Origin: an uncultured Bilophila sp.
GTDB taxonomy: Bacteria; Desulfobacterota; Desulfovibrionia; Desulfovibrionales; Desulfovibrionaceae
Reading direction: 5' to 3'
Assembly: GCA_959604115.1 (NCBI GenBank)
Contig: CAUHBW010000127.1
Span: 1-9,310, forward strand
Length of the DNA stretch: 9,310 nt
Below the pieces are notes generated by a model, which was not told the origin of the DNA, made no database searches, and was given only the letters and a program-made list of their open reading frames with translations. The position numbers were made by a program, and so were the translations under genes. Shown here in pieces: positions 1 through 5,825 of this stretch (positions are counted from its first letter, which is position 1; each line of letters starts with the position of its first letter).

Positions 1-241
1 ACACGTTGGCGATCAGGGGCAGGCGGGTCATGTCCCGCGCCGCGTGGAGCAGGCTGAGCCGTTCGTCCATGCTCAGGGCCGTGAATTCGCCGATGCTCCC
101 CATGAGCAGGATGCCGTCGATTCCGGCGTCCGACAGGCGGGCGAAATGCTTTTCCAGCGCGGCGAGATCGAGTTGCCCATCCTTGCCGAACGGCGTGACG
201 GACGGGCACCACACCCCCGCGTATTTCTTTGATTCCAACAT
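1..241 (-). CDS. DapA/KDG-aldolase-family lyase, N-terminal 80 residues (partial)
   Basis: This is a class I, Schiff-base aldolase of the dihydrodipicolinate synthase / N-acetylneuraminate lyase / 2-keto-3-deoxygluconate aldolase superfamily. Only the N-terminal 80 codons are present; the gene runs off the left edge, so the catalytic lysine and tyrosine cannot be checked. Visible family features are the opening strand with SVTPF (residues 14-18), a helix and GIDGILLMGSIGEF (39-52), which corresponds to the GTTGE/GSTGE substrate-carboxylate loop, then a LSMDER helix. The start is ATG at 241 with a perfect AGGAGG five bases upstream. It is last in the operon, 141 bases after the permease gene. 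By context it should split 2-keto-3-deoxy-L-fuconate into pyruvate and L-lactaldehyde, the role expected for the dapA-like gene of the C. jejuni fucose locus. The true lysine-biosynthesis enzyme is less likely because of the neighbours. Confidence 0.88.
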   Translation of the reverse strand, partial: MLESKKYAGVWCPSVTPFGKDGQLDLAALEKHFARLSDAGIDGILLMGSIGEFTALSMDERLSLLHAARDMTRLPLIANV

Positions 242-279
242 GATGCCTCCTGCCTGTTGCGAGGGAATCCCTCTGATGT

Positions 280-379
280 TCCGCAGCCCTTCCGTCTGGC
301 GGGGACAGGCCGCCTCCCCATGCTGAAGCGGCTTTACTCCGCCGGAACGAAGCTCCCCGCCAGGCGGAAGGGCTGCGGA
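280..379. repeat. 100-base inverted-repeat element in the permease-aldolase gap
   Basis: Arms 280-305 and 354-379 are complementary over 26 bases with one G/T-type mismatch (CCGCAGCCCTTCC against GGAAGGGCTGCGG at the outer ends). The 48-base interior carries a second small hairpin, GCCGC (309-313) against GCGGC (328-332). In the operon transcript the structure begins three bases after the permease stop codon and ends well before the aldolase ribosome binding site. There is no U-tract, so it does not look like a simple terminator. It resembles REP/BIME-like extragenic hairpins that stabilise upstream mRNA or partly terminate. I saw no target-site duplication. Confidence 0.75.
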
Positions 380-382
380 CGG

Positions 383-1591
383 TTACTCTTCGCTCACCAG
401 CCTGACGTAGACCGCGCCGTACAGGACAACGATCACGAAACAGCACAACGGCAGGATGAACGCCGTGGCCGTGTGCACGTGATCCGCGATCAGCCCCATG
501 AAGTACGGCATGATCGCCCCGCCCACGATGGCCATGATCATGTACGAGCCGCCGAGCTTTTTCTTCGTGCCGAGGTTCTTGGTCCCCATCGCGAAGATGG
601 TGGGAAACATGATGGAAATGAAGAAGAACACCGCGATGAGCGCGATCACCGACACGTAGTCGATGGCCGCAAACACCACCGCGGTCAGGATCACGCAGAC
701 GATGCCGTAGATCATGAGCAGCTTCGCCGGGACGACCCGGGTCATGATGCCCGTGCTGACGAACCGCCCGATGAGCAGACAGAGCATGGCCACGGACAGG
801 AAGAACGCGCCCTGCTGCGCCGTACCGCCGGGCCAGCATTCGATGCTCAGGTTGATGAAGAACGCGCCTATCCCCACCTGCGCCGCCACGTAGACGAACT
901 GCGCGAACACGCCCGCGAGGAATTCCCTGTGCGCCAGCATGGAATGTTTGCCGGACGCCTCTTCCGCCTCCTCGCTCTCGCGCAGGTCGGGCAGGTCCGT
1001 TTTGGCGAACAGGATCGCCAGCAGGATCACCACGCAGGCGATGCCCACATAGGTCAGCCTGACCGCCTCCAGCCCGCCGCCCCCGGCGCTCTCGTCGCCG
1101 CCGAAAAACAGCAGCCCGCCGAGCAGCGGCCCGGTGAACTGTCCGAGGCCGTTGAAGGACTGCGAGAGGTTGAGCCGGGTTTCCGCCGTTTCCTGCGAAC
1201 CGAGCGCGGAGGAATAGGAATTCGCCGCCGTTTCCAGACACCCGAGCCCCAGCGCGATGACGAACAGGGCGAACAGGAAGAAATGGAAACTGGCCGCGCC
1301 CGCCGCCGGGACGAACAGCAACGCCCCGATCGCGTACAGGCACAGGCCGCACAGGATGCCCGCCTTGTATCCCTTCCATTCCATGAACAGCCCGGCGGGG
1401 ATCGCGATGACGAAATAGGCTCCGAAATACGCGGCCTGAATGAGACCGGACTGCGCCTTGGACACGTTGAGCGTCATCTGGAAATGCTTGTTCAGCACGT
1501 CGATCAGCCCGTAGGACAACCCCCACATGAAAAACAGGGTCGTCACGAGGATGAACGCCTTGCGATAGTTCGGACTGGTTATCTGGCTCAC
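383..1591 (-). CDS. fucP: FucP-type sugar:H+ symporter (MFS)
   Basis: A 402-residue inner-membrane permease of the FucP family within the major facilitator superfamily, predicted to import L-fucose with a proton. It is strongly hydrophobic with about 12 membrane segments and a charged cytoplasmic loop near residues 205-222 (LPDLRESEEAEE). Family landmarks are FFMWGLSYGLIDVLN (20-34), YFGAYFVIAIPAG (55-67), GYKAGI (74-79) and LETAANSY (119-126) followed by RLNLSQSFNGLG. Asp31 and Glu120 fall where E. coli FucP has the Asp46 and Glu135 used for proton coupling and sugar binding. The start is GTG at 1591, preceded by GAGGAAGG; the upstream SDR stop lies 12 bases away and overlaps this ribosome-binding region, so the two are probably translationally coupled. 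The family also contains glucose/galactose and other hexose transporters, so the substrate is inferred from neighbours. Confidence 0.88.
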   Translation of the reverse strand: MSQITSPNYRKAFILVTTLFFMWGLSYGLIDVLNKHFQMTLNVSKAQSGLIQAAYFGAYFVIAIPAGLFMEWKGYKAGILCGLCLYAIGALLFVPAAGAASFHFFLFALFVIALGLGCLETAANSYSSALGSQETAETRLNLSQSFNGLGQFTGPLLGGLLFFGGDESAGGGGLEAVRLTYVGIACVVILLAILFAKTDLPDLRESEEAEEASGKHSMLAHREFLAGVFAQFVYVAAQVGIGAFFINLSIECWPGGTAQQGAFFLSVAMLCLLIGRFVSTGIMTRVVPAKLLMIYGIVCVILTAVVFAAIDYVSVIALIAVFFFISIMFPTIFAMGTKNLGTKKKLGGSYMIMAIVGGAIMPYFMGLIADHVHTATAFILPLCCFVIVVLYGAVYVRLVSEE

Positions 1592-1603
1592 GGCGCACCT
1601 TCC

Positions 1604-2386
1604 TCAGCGCGCCGTCAGGGTGCGGTCGAGGTGGGTGTAGCCGCCGTCCACCACGACCCACTGGCCCGTGGTATGCGACGACAGCGGAGACAGCAGGAAG
1701 ACCGCCGCGTTCCCCATTTCCTCAACCGTGGTCATGCGATGGCCGAGGGGGATGTTCCGCACGATGGTTTCCAGCTTGGCCTCCGGATTGGGGAACGTAT
1801 GCACCCACCGTTCGTAGAACGGGGTCCAGACCTCGGCGGGCACGAGCGCGTTCACGCGGACGCCGTCGTCGAGATACGTGGCCGCCCATTCGCGGGTCAG
1901 GGACAGGATGGCACCCTTGGCGGCCGTGTACCCGCTGGTGTTGCCCTGCCCGGTGAGTGCGGTCTTGGAACTGAGGTTCAGGATGGTCCCCTTGCTCCGT
2001 TTCAACTCGCCGATGCAGTAGTGCGCCATCGTGTAGTAATGGATGAGATTCCGTTCAAGCGACATCCGGAACGCGTCCACTCCTGCGTCGAGGCTCACGT
2101 TGTCGTTGCCTCCGGCGCAGTTCACCAGCCCGTCGATGCGGTCGAACATCGCCACGACTTCCTGCACGGCTTCCGCGCAGGCCCGTTCGTCGGTCAGCTC
2201 CACCTGTATGAAATGCATCTTCGGCTGGAGCGCCCGGACTTCGGCCCGAAAAATGTCCTGCAACGGGCTGCGGCCCAAAACCACCGGGATCGCGCCTTCA
2301 CGCGCCAGCGCGATGGAAATGCCGCCGCCGATGCCGGTTCCGCCCCCGGTTACGAGAAACACCTTGTCTTTTATCCGCAAATCCAT
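1604..2386 (-). CDS. SDR sugar dehydrogenase, probable L-fucose dehydrogenase (FucX-like)
   Basis: A 260-residue classical short-chain dehydrogenase/reductase. The Rossmann motif TGGGTGIG is at 13-20, NCAGG at 89-93, the helix-4 Asn is N113, and the catalytic Ser-Tyr-Lys set is S140, Y153 and K157 (YTAAK, thirteen residues after S140). The C-terminal VVDGGY is typical of the family. The residue region after beta-2 reads GRS (38-40), with Arg and no acidic residue, which in SDRs usually favours NADP(H) over NAD(H). By context it oxidises L-fucose (or D-arabinose) at C1 to the lactone, as FucX does in C. jejuni; a later dehydrogenation of 2-keto-3-deoxy-L-fuconate is the main alternative. The start is ATG at 2386, 16 bases after the lactonase stop, with only a GGGGG tract as ribosome binding site. 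A longer in-frame ATG at 2494 lies inside the preceding gene and is unlikely. Confidence 0.87.
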   Translation of the reverse strand: MDLRIKDKVFLVTGGGTGIGGGISIALAREGAIPVVLGRSPLQDIFRAEVRALQPKMHFIQVELTDERACAEAVQEVVAMFDRIDGLVNCAGGNDNVSLDAGVDAFRMSLERNLIHYYTMAHYCIGELKRSKGTILNLSSKTALTGQGNTSGYTAAKGAILSLTREWAATYLDDGVRVNALVPAEVWTPFYERWVHTFPNPEAKLETIVRNIPLGHRMTTVEEMGNAAVFLLSPLSSHTTGQWVVVDGGYTHLDRTLTAR

Positions 2387-2402
2387 AGCAACCCCCAGAT
2401 GG

Positions 2403-3251
2403 TTAGAGAGTGAGCCCGTATACGCGACGGGCGTTGCCGCCGAAGACGGCCTCCCGCTCGGTTTCGGAGAGGGACGCCGTCGCCGCTTCCGCAAGTCCCC
2501 GCACCTGCCCGTAACTGCCGGACAGCAGGCACACGGGCCAGTCCGATCCGAACAGCAGCCGCTCCGGGCCGAAACATTCCAACGCGACGTCGAGATAGGG
2601 GAGCAAATCCCGCTCCTCCCACGCGCGCCACGGAGCCTCGGTAATCAGCCCGGACAGCTTGCAGCTCACATGCTCCAGCGCCGCCAGCGGCCTGACGCGT
2701 TTGCCCCACTCCGCCGCGCTTTCGTGGCGGACGTCGGGCTTGCCGAGATGATCCAGCACCAGCGGCCCCAGATCGTGCCGCCCGCAGAACGCCGCGGCGG
2801 CGGGAATATCGTGGGAACGGATCAGCACTTCGTAGACCTTGCCGCGCCGCTGAAGCCGTTCCACGCCCCGGTTGAAGCGCCCGTCCTCCAGAAACGCCGA
2901 AGGAGACGGCTCGTCCTGCACCTGATGCCGATAGCCCTTGAGCACGGCGGACGACGCCCGAGCTTCGAGCCGGGCCTCCAGATCGTCGGCGCGCAGATCG
3001 ATCCAGCCGACGACCGCCAATATCCACGGATAGGTTGCCGCAAGCCCGAGCAGAAAATCCGTCTCGGCCTCCGTGCCCCTGGCCTGCACGGCCACCGTGC
3101 CGTACACGCCCTGCCCGTCCAGCTCCAGCCGCAGCTCGTCGGGCAGGAAATCCCGTTTCAGCACGTCCATGCCTTCGCCGATCCAGCCGTACTCTTCGGC
3201 CCCGTACCGCCAGAAATGCTGATGCGCGTCCACGCGCCGCACCTTGTCCAT
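2403..3251 (-). CDS. COG3618 amidohydrolase, probable L-fuconolactonase
   Basis: A 282-residue metal-dependent hydrolase of the amidohydrolase_2 family, the group holding L-fuconolactonase, L-rhamnonolactonase and 2-pyrone-4,6-dicarboxylate lactonase. Motifs in order: DAHQHFW (8-14) with the HxH pair H10/H12, KGYRHQ (105-110), LDHLGKP (166-172), CKLSGL (197-202), LLFGSDWPV (232-240) with the conserved metal/acid-base Asp237, and GNARRVYGL (272-280). Length is normal for the family. The ATG at 3251 is set by the HQHFW motif lying at the N-terminus and by AAAGGAG six bases upstream; a longer in-frame extension to 3569 would overlap the dehydratase gene and is rejected. It should open the fuconolactone made by the adjacent dehydrogenase to L-fuconate, the substrate of the dehydratase encoded just upstream. 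Exact lactone specificity is inferred. Confidence 0.87.
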   Translation of the reverse strand: MDKVRRVDAHQHFWRYGAEEYGWIGEGMDVLKRDFLPDELRLELDGQGVYGTVAVQARGTEAETDFLLGLAATYPWILAVVGWIDLRADDLEARLEARASSAVLKGYRHQVQDEPSPSAFLEDGRFNRGVERLQRRGKVYEVLIRSHDIPAAAAFCGRHDLGPLVLDHLGKPDVRHESAAEWGKRVRPLAALEHVSCKLSGLITEAPWRAWEERDLLPYLDVALECFGPERLLFGSDWPVCLLSGSYGQVRGLAEAATASLSETEREAVFGGNARRVYGLTL

Positions 3252-3335
3252 CGCGTTCTCCTTTCGTTCCTCTCTCCCGGACGCCGGGCGGTCCGCGCCC
3301 GTTACAAACGTCCTGGGAAGATGAGGAGAGGGGGT

Positions 3336-3391
3336 CCGGGGAAGGGGGGAAGAACGCCTTTCTCCAGAAAGGATTCTTCTTCCCTCCCCGG
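3336..3391. repeat. Long imperfect hairpin after the dehydratase stop codon
   Basis: Arm 3336-3362 pairs with 3367-3391 over about 22-25 base pairs: CCTTTC/GAAAGG closing a four-base loop, a small internal bulge, then an AAGAA/TTCTT and GGGG/CCCC-rich lower stem. In the operon transcript it starts about 15 bases after the dehydratase stop, inside the 154-base gap before the lactonase gene. The flanking sequence has no U-tract, so complete termination is not expected. Its CCTTTCT core and purine/pyrimidine arms resemble the hairpin at 5635-5678. A role in mRNA stability or partial termination is inference. Confidence 0.65.
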
Positions 3392-3405
3392 GGCGTAGCC
3401 TGTCC

Positions 3406-4998
3406 CTACAGCGACACTTCGCGCTTCCAGAACAGGAAATCGTGCTGTCCGAGCCGGTCGGCCTTGACCGTGTAACGCCCGCTGGCCGTATCGATGGCCT
3501 TTTCGAACAACCGGTCGGCCACCTCGGGAATGGGCACGCCTTCGATGACCGGCCCGCAATCAAAATCAATGAGGTCGCTCATCTTCTCCGCAACGGCCGT
3601 GTTCGTCGCCACCTTGAGCACCGGCACGATGGGATTCCCGGTGGGCGTGCCCAGACCGGTGGAGAACAGCACCACGTTCGCGCCGGAAGCCACCAGCCCG
3701 GTGACCGCCTCCACATCGTTGCCGGGCGTGCACACCAGCGACAGGCCGGAATCCGGCATGGGCTCCGCATAGTCGAGCACCGCGCTCACCGGGGCCTTGC
3801 CGCCCTTCTTCGCCGCGCCCGCCGACTTGATCGCATCCGTGATCAGCCCGTCATGGATGTTGCCGGGGCTCGGATTGTCCGAAATGGACGTCCCGCAAGC
3901 GTTGGCGGCGGCTTCGTACCGGCGCATGAGTTCAAGGAAACGAGCCTTGTCTTCCTTGCGGATGCAACGGGAAATCATGTTGGCCTCGACGCCGCACAGT
4001 TCGGGGAATTCCGCCAGCGCGGACCCGCCGCCGAGCGTGACCACCCGGTCCGAAACCTCGCCGATGACGGGGTTGGCGGAAATGCCGGAAAAGCCGTCCG
4101 AGCCGCCGCATTTCACCCCGAGCTTGAGCTTCGAGAGCGGAACCGGCCTGCGCTCGACCAGATCGGCGGTCTTGAAGTGCGCCACCGTCTTGCGGACCGC
4201 CTCCTCCATCATCTTCGCCTCGCTGGACCAGTCCTGCTGGCGGAACAGGAGACAGGGCTTGTCGAAGCCGAGGTTCCGTTCCCGCAACGCCTCCTGAAAC
4301 AGGCCGATCTGCGCCTTTTCGCACCCGAGGCTGAACACGGTCAGGCCCGCCACGTTGGGATGGTCCGCGTAGGCCGCGAGCACCCGGCACAGCGTCCATG
4401 CGTCCTGCGCCGTGCCGCCGCACCCGCCGTTGTGGGTGATGGCCCGGATGCCGTCGATGTGGGGGAACGGACGGGGCGCGAGCGCGCAGCCCTTGCCGCC
4501 GACGAGGGAGCGTGTGAAGTCCGCCAGATGGTCCCCGGCGTATCCGAGGGGGCGTTCCAGCGCGTCGCGGAGCTTCAGGGCGTTGCGGTTCTCGCAGAAC
4601 ACCAGCGGAACGATCAGCCAGTAGTTGGCCGTGCCCACACGGCCGTCGGGGCGGATCACGCCGTCAAAGGTCCGGTTCGCCCAACGGGAGACGTCCGGAG
4701 GCGTCCACATGTAGGGCGTGGCGTCGTCCAGCTCCACTTCCGCCGCGTAGTGCGTCACGTTGTCCACAGTGATGCGCTCCCCGGCCTGAAGCGGCGCGAC
4801 GGCCTTGCCCACCGGCACGCCATACAGGGTCACGACGCCGCCCACAGGCACGGGCTCGCTGGTGAACTTGTGCTTGGCGGGCACGTCGGTCACAAGCCGG
4901 ATATTCCGCCCGGCGGACTCGACGGCTTCGCCCTCCGCCAAATCGCGCAGGGCCACAATGAGATTGTCTTTGGGATCGATACGAAGGATTCTGTGCAT
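3406..4998 (-). CDS. UxaA/GarD-family sugar-acid dehydratase (probable L-fuconate dehydratase)
   Basis: A 530-residue altronate/galactarate dehydratase family protein with an intact two-part layout. Residues 1-95 form the SAF-like N-terminal domain (DNLIVALRDLAEGE, GKAVAPLQAGE). The catalytic part follows, with GTANYWLIVPLVFCENRN (122-139), ITHNGGCGGT (187-196), FSLGCEKAQ (222-230), KCGGSDGFSGISANP (296-310), NPSPGN (375-380) and GTPTGNPIVPVLK (450-462). These are hallmark motifs of the Fe(II)-dependent family that removes water from aldonates to give 2-keto-3-deoxy acids. ATG at 4998 is chosen because the SAF domain begins there and AAAAGGATG lies upstream; a 20-residue extension to 5058 has no family support. 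As first gene of the operon, flanked by a lactonase and an aldolase, it should act on L-fuconate. Related proteins include altronate hydrolase and the split uxaA-like genes of C. jejuni, so classical altronate dehydration remains possible. Confidence 0.88.
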   Translation of the reverse strand: MHRILRIDPKDNLIVALRDLAEGEAVESAGRNIRLVTDVPAKHKFTSEPVPVGGVVTLYGVPVGKAVAPLQAGERITVDNVTHYAAEVELDDATPYMWTPPDVSRWANRTFDGVIRPDGRVGTANYWLIVPLVFCENRNALKLRDALERPLGYAGDHLADFTRSLVGGKGCALAPRPFPHIDGIRAITHNGGCGGTAQDAWTLCRVLAAYADHPNVAGLTVFSLGCEKAQIGLFQEALRERNLGFDKPCLLFRQQDWSSEAKMMEEAVRKTVAHFKTADLVERRPVPLSKLKLGVKCGGSDGFSGISANPVIGEVSDRVVTLGGGSALAEFPELCGVEANMISRCIRKEDKARFLELMRRYEAAANACGTSISDNPSPGNIHDGLITDAIKSAGAAKKGGKAPVSAVLDYAEPMPDSGLSLVCTPGNDVEAVTGLVASGANVVLFSTGLGTPTGNPIVPVLKVATNTAVAEKMSDLIDFDCGPVIEGVPIPEVADRLFEKAIDTASGRYTVKADRLGQHDFLFWKREVSL

Positions 4999-5084
4999 GT
5001 CCGCATCCTTTTGGGTGGGGAGTCCGCCCGGCATGGGCCGAACGCGGCGTCGGCCCACGGGCGTGCCCGCCGATCAGCGCGCGC

Positions 5085-5125
5085 AAAAAAACGGAAAGCC
5101 GGATCACACATCCGACTTTCCGTTT
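5085..5125 (-). terminator. Intrinsic terminator, minus strand
   Basis: A near-perfect stem pairs 5089-5098 with 5116-5125 and 5100-5104 with 5110-5114 around a CACAC loop, with one C/A mismatch (5099/5115). Read on the minus strand, the hairpin ends in CTTTCCG followed by seven Ts (5091-5085). It lies 82 bases after the HesB-like stop codon and 87 bases before the dehydratase start. It should terminate the selenoprotein transcript or, if a promoter lies in the AT-rich stretch just upstream of it, act as a leader attenuator or small-RNA end. Confidence 0.85.
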
Positions 5126-5152
5126 ATAATATACTGAAATAAAAGATAAATG

Positions 5153-5182
5153 ATTATATGATGACGCTAACGCCGTATGGAA
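5153..5182 (-). promoter_or_regulatory. Candidate promoter with perfect TATAAT, minus strand
   Basis: The minus strand carries TATAAT at 5158-5153 in a strikingly AT-rich island (about 5121-5160) within otherwise GC-rich sequence. Near 5182-5177, with 18-base spacing, the hexamer is TTCCAT, a poor -35 element. The predicted start site would be near 5146, upstream of the terminator at 5085-5125 and the dehydratase gene. The weak -35 box keeps confidence low; an activator-dependent promoter for the sugar operon would fit. Confidence 0.35.
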
Positions 5183-5206
5183 TGAGAAACCCGCCTTTGG
5201 AAAAGG

Positions 5207-5515
5207 CTACAAGGAACAGCTCCCCCCGCCCGTGGTGAAAACGGACAGAGGCCGCTCGGTATAGATGCGGAAACTGCCGTTGGGATCGCTGTCGATGAAC
5301 ACGTTGCCGACCTGATCGAGCAACTTCTGTTCCATGCAGAAATGGAATTCCCCGATGTCCATCGTAAAATCGCCGTCTTCCGGTTCATCCAGAACCAGTT
5401 CGAAGTTCGTGCTGTGTCAGCCGCTGGAGCCCTTTTCGATACGGATCGTGCGATCCGCCTTGCGTCCCCGGAACGTCTTCAGATCGTCGAGGACGGAGTC
5501 GGACAAGGTAATCAT
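5207..5515 (-). CDS. HesB/IscA-like selenoprotein (in-frame TGA = Sec33)
   Basis: A 102-residue HesB/IscA-like protein, the fold used for iron-sulfur cluster or iron binding. The frame is open from ATG 5515 to TAG 5207 except for TGA at 5419-5417. Family similarity continues on both sides of the TGA: TIRIEKGSSG before it; FELVLDEPEDGD, DIGEFHFCMEQKLLDQ and VFIDSDPNGSFRI after it. Counting back from the LDEP motif, the TGA falls exactly where family members have the first conserved Cys of GCSG, so it reads as Sec33. A C-terminal GGGSCSL supplies the remaining thiol region. AGGGAGG lies six bases before the ATG. A TATATG at 5588-5583 is a possible -10. HesB-like selenoproteins are a known prokaryotic family. 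A broken pseudogene is unlikely because the TGA sits on the conserved Cys and a SECIS-like hairpin follows. Conventional ORF calling would truncate it or pick the wrong frame. Confidence 0.88.
5377..5419 (-). promoter_or_regulatory. Bacterial SECIS-like hairpin after the Sec TGA
   Basis: Starting at the TGA (5419-5417) on the minus strand, a perfect five-base stem GGTTC/GAACC (5396-5392 with 5386-5382) closes the loop TGGAT (5391-5387). A lower stem CTTC/GAAG (5405-5402 with 5380-5377) sits beneath an internal bulge. The apical loop begins 25 bases after the TGA and has G at its second position. This fits the known bacterial SECIS pattern of a small in-gene stem-loop at short distance from UGA, bound by SelB. 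It overlaps coding sequence, as all bacterial SECIS elements do. Confidence 0.7.
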
Positions 5516-5634
5516 GTTTGCCTCCCTGTTGGGTAGTCGTCGCCGGAACGGACCGGCGGGCATCTTCGCCGTGCGGACACAGCATATACGGAATGCGGCA
5601 TGTTGGAAAGCCGGCGGAGGAGCCGTTGGGGAGA

Positions 5635-5678
5635 GGGAAGGGAACCTTTCTGAAAAAATATCCCCCTGTTTCCTTCCC
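5635..5678. repeat. Hairpin in the selenoprotein-corA spacer
   Basis: GGGAAGGGAAC (5635-5645) pairs with GTTTCCTTCCC (5668-5678) over 11 base pairs with one G-T pair, around a 22-base loop containing CTTTCTGAAAAAATAT. It lies upstream of both divergent genes, so it is not a terminator of either. The GGGAAG...AAC(G)CCTTTCT...GAAA...TTCCC order is shared loosely with the hairpin at 3336-3391, suggesting diverged copies of one dispersed element. Confidence 0.5.
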
Positions 5679-5813
5679 AGGACTTTTGACGGCGGACGGC
5701 GGGACAGCTTCGCCCGCAACGTCGGACCGCGCAACGGTTCCTTTCGGAGCGGAAAGCTCTAGGAGACTTCAAGGCCGTTCCGGTGTAGGGTCAAAGAGAA
5801 AAGGAAGCGATTC

Positions 5814-5819
5814 GGGAGG
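5814..5819 (+). promoter_or_regulatory. Ribosome binding site that sets the corA start
   Basis: GGGAGG abuts an ATG at 5820 with no spacing but lies six bases before a second in-frame ATG at 5826. The normal spacing favours 5826 as the true start, shortening the protein by two residues. Confidence 0.65.
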
Positions 5820-5825
5820 ATGGCG

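Larger units (their letters stand above)
5516..5825. other. Divergent intergenic region, selenoprotein to corA
   Basis: A 310-base spacer between the two divergent genes, with no credible coding sequence of its own; short frames here have no start context or family similarity. It holds the ribosome binding site of the selenoprotein gene (near 5522-5528), a possible minus-strand -10 (TATATG at 5588-5583), the hairpin at 5635-5678 and the corA leader with its ribosome binding site. I find no convincing plus-strand promoter for corA. Confidence 0.6.

Noticed and set aside
280..379. Insertion sequence or transposon remnant
   Set aside because: No transposase fragment and no target-site duplication are visible; only the inverted repeat itself can be supported.
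257..2413. Plus-strand open frame of 718 codons
   Set aside because: It is antisense to the permease and SDR genes, both with clear family motifs. Its product is rich in His, Arg, Asp and Gln with no recognisable domain, typical of a shadow frame in GC-rich DNA.
3442..5142. Plus-strand open frame of 566 codons
   Set aside because: Antisense to the UxaA-family gene over nearly its whole length, with low-complexity Arg/His/Gly composition and no family similarity.
5167..5388. Minus-strand open frame of 73 codons within the selenoprotein locus
   Set aside because: It lies in a different frame from the HesB-like protein. The family similarity after the TGA is in the selenoprotein frame, not this one.
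5417..5515. HesB-like gene as a pseudogene truncated by a nonsense mutation
   Set aside because: The TGA replaces the exact conserved Cys, the downstream frame is intact for 69 codons, and a SECIS-like hairpin follows. Selenocysteine is the simpler explanation.
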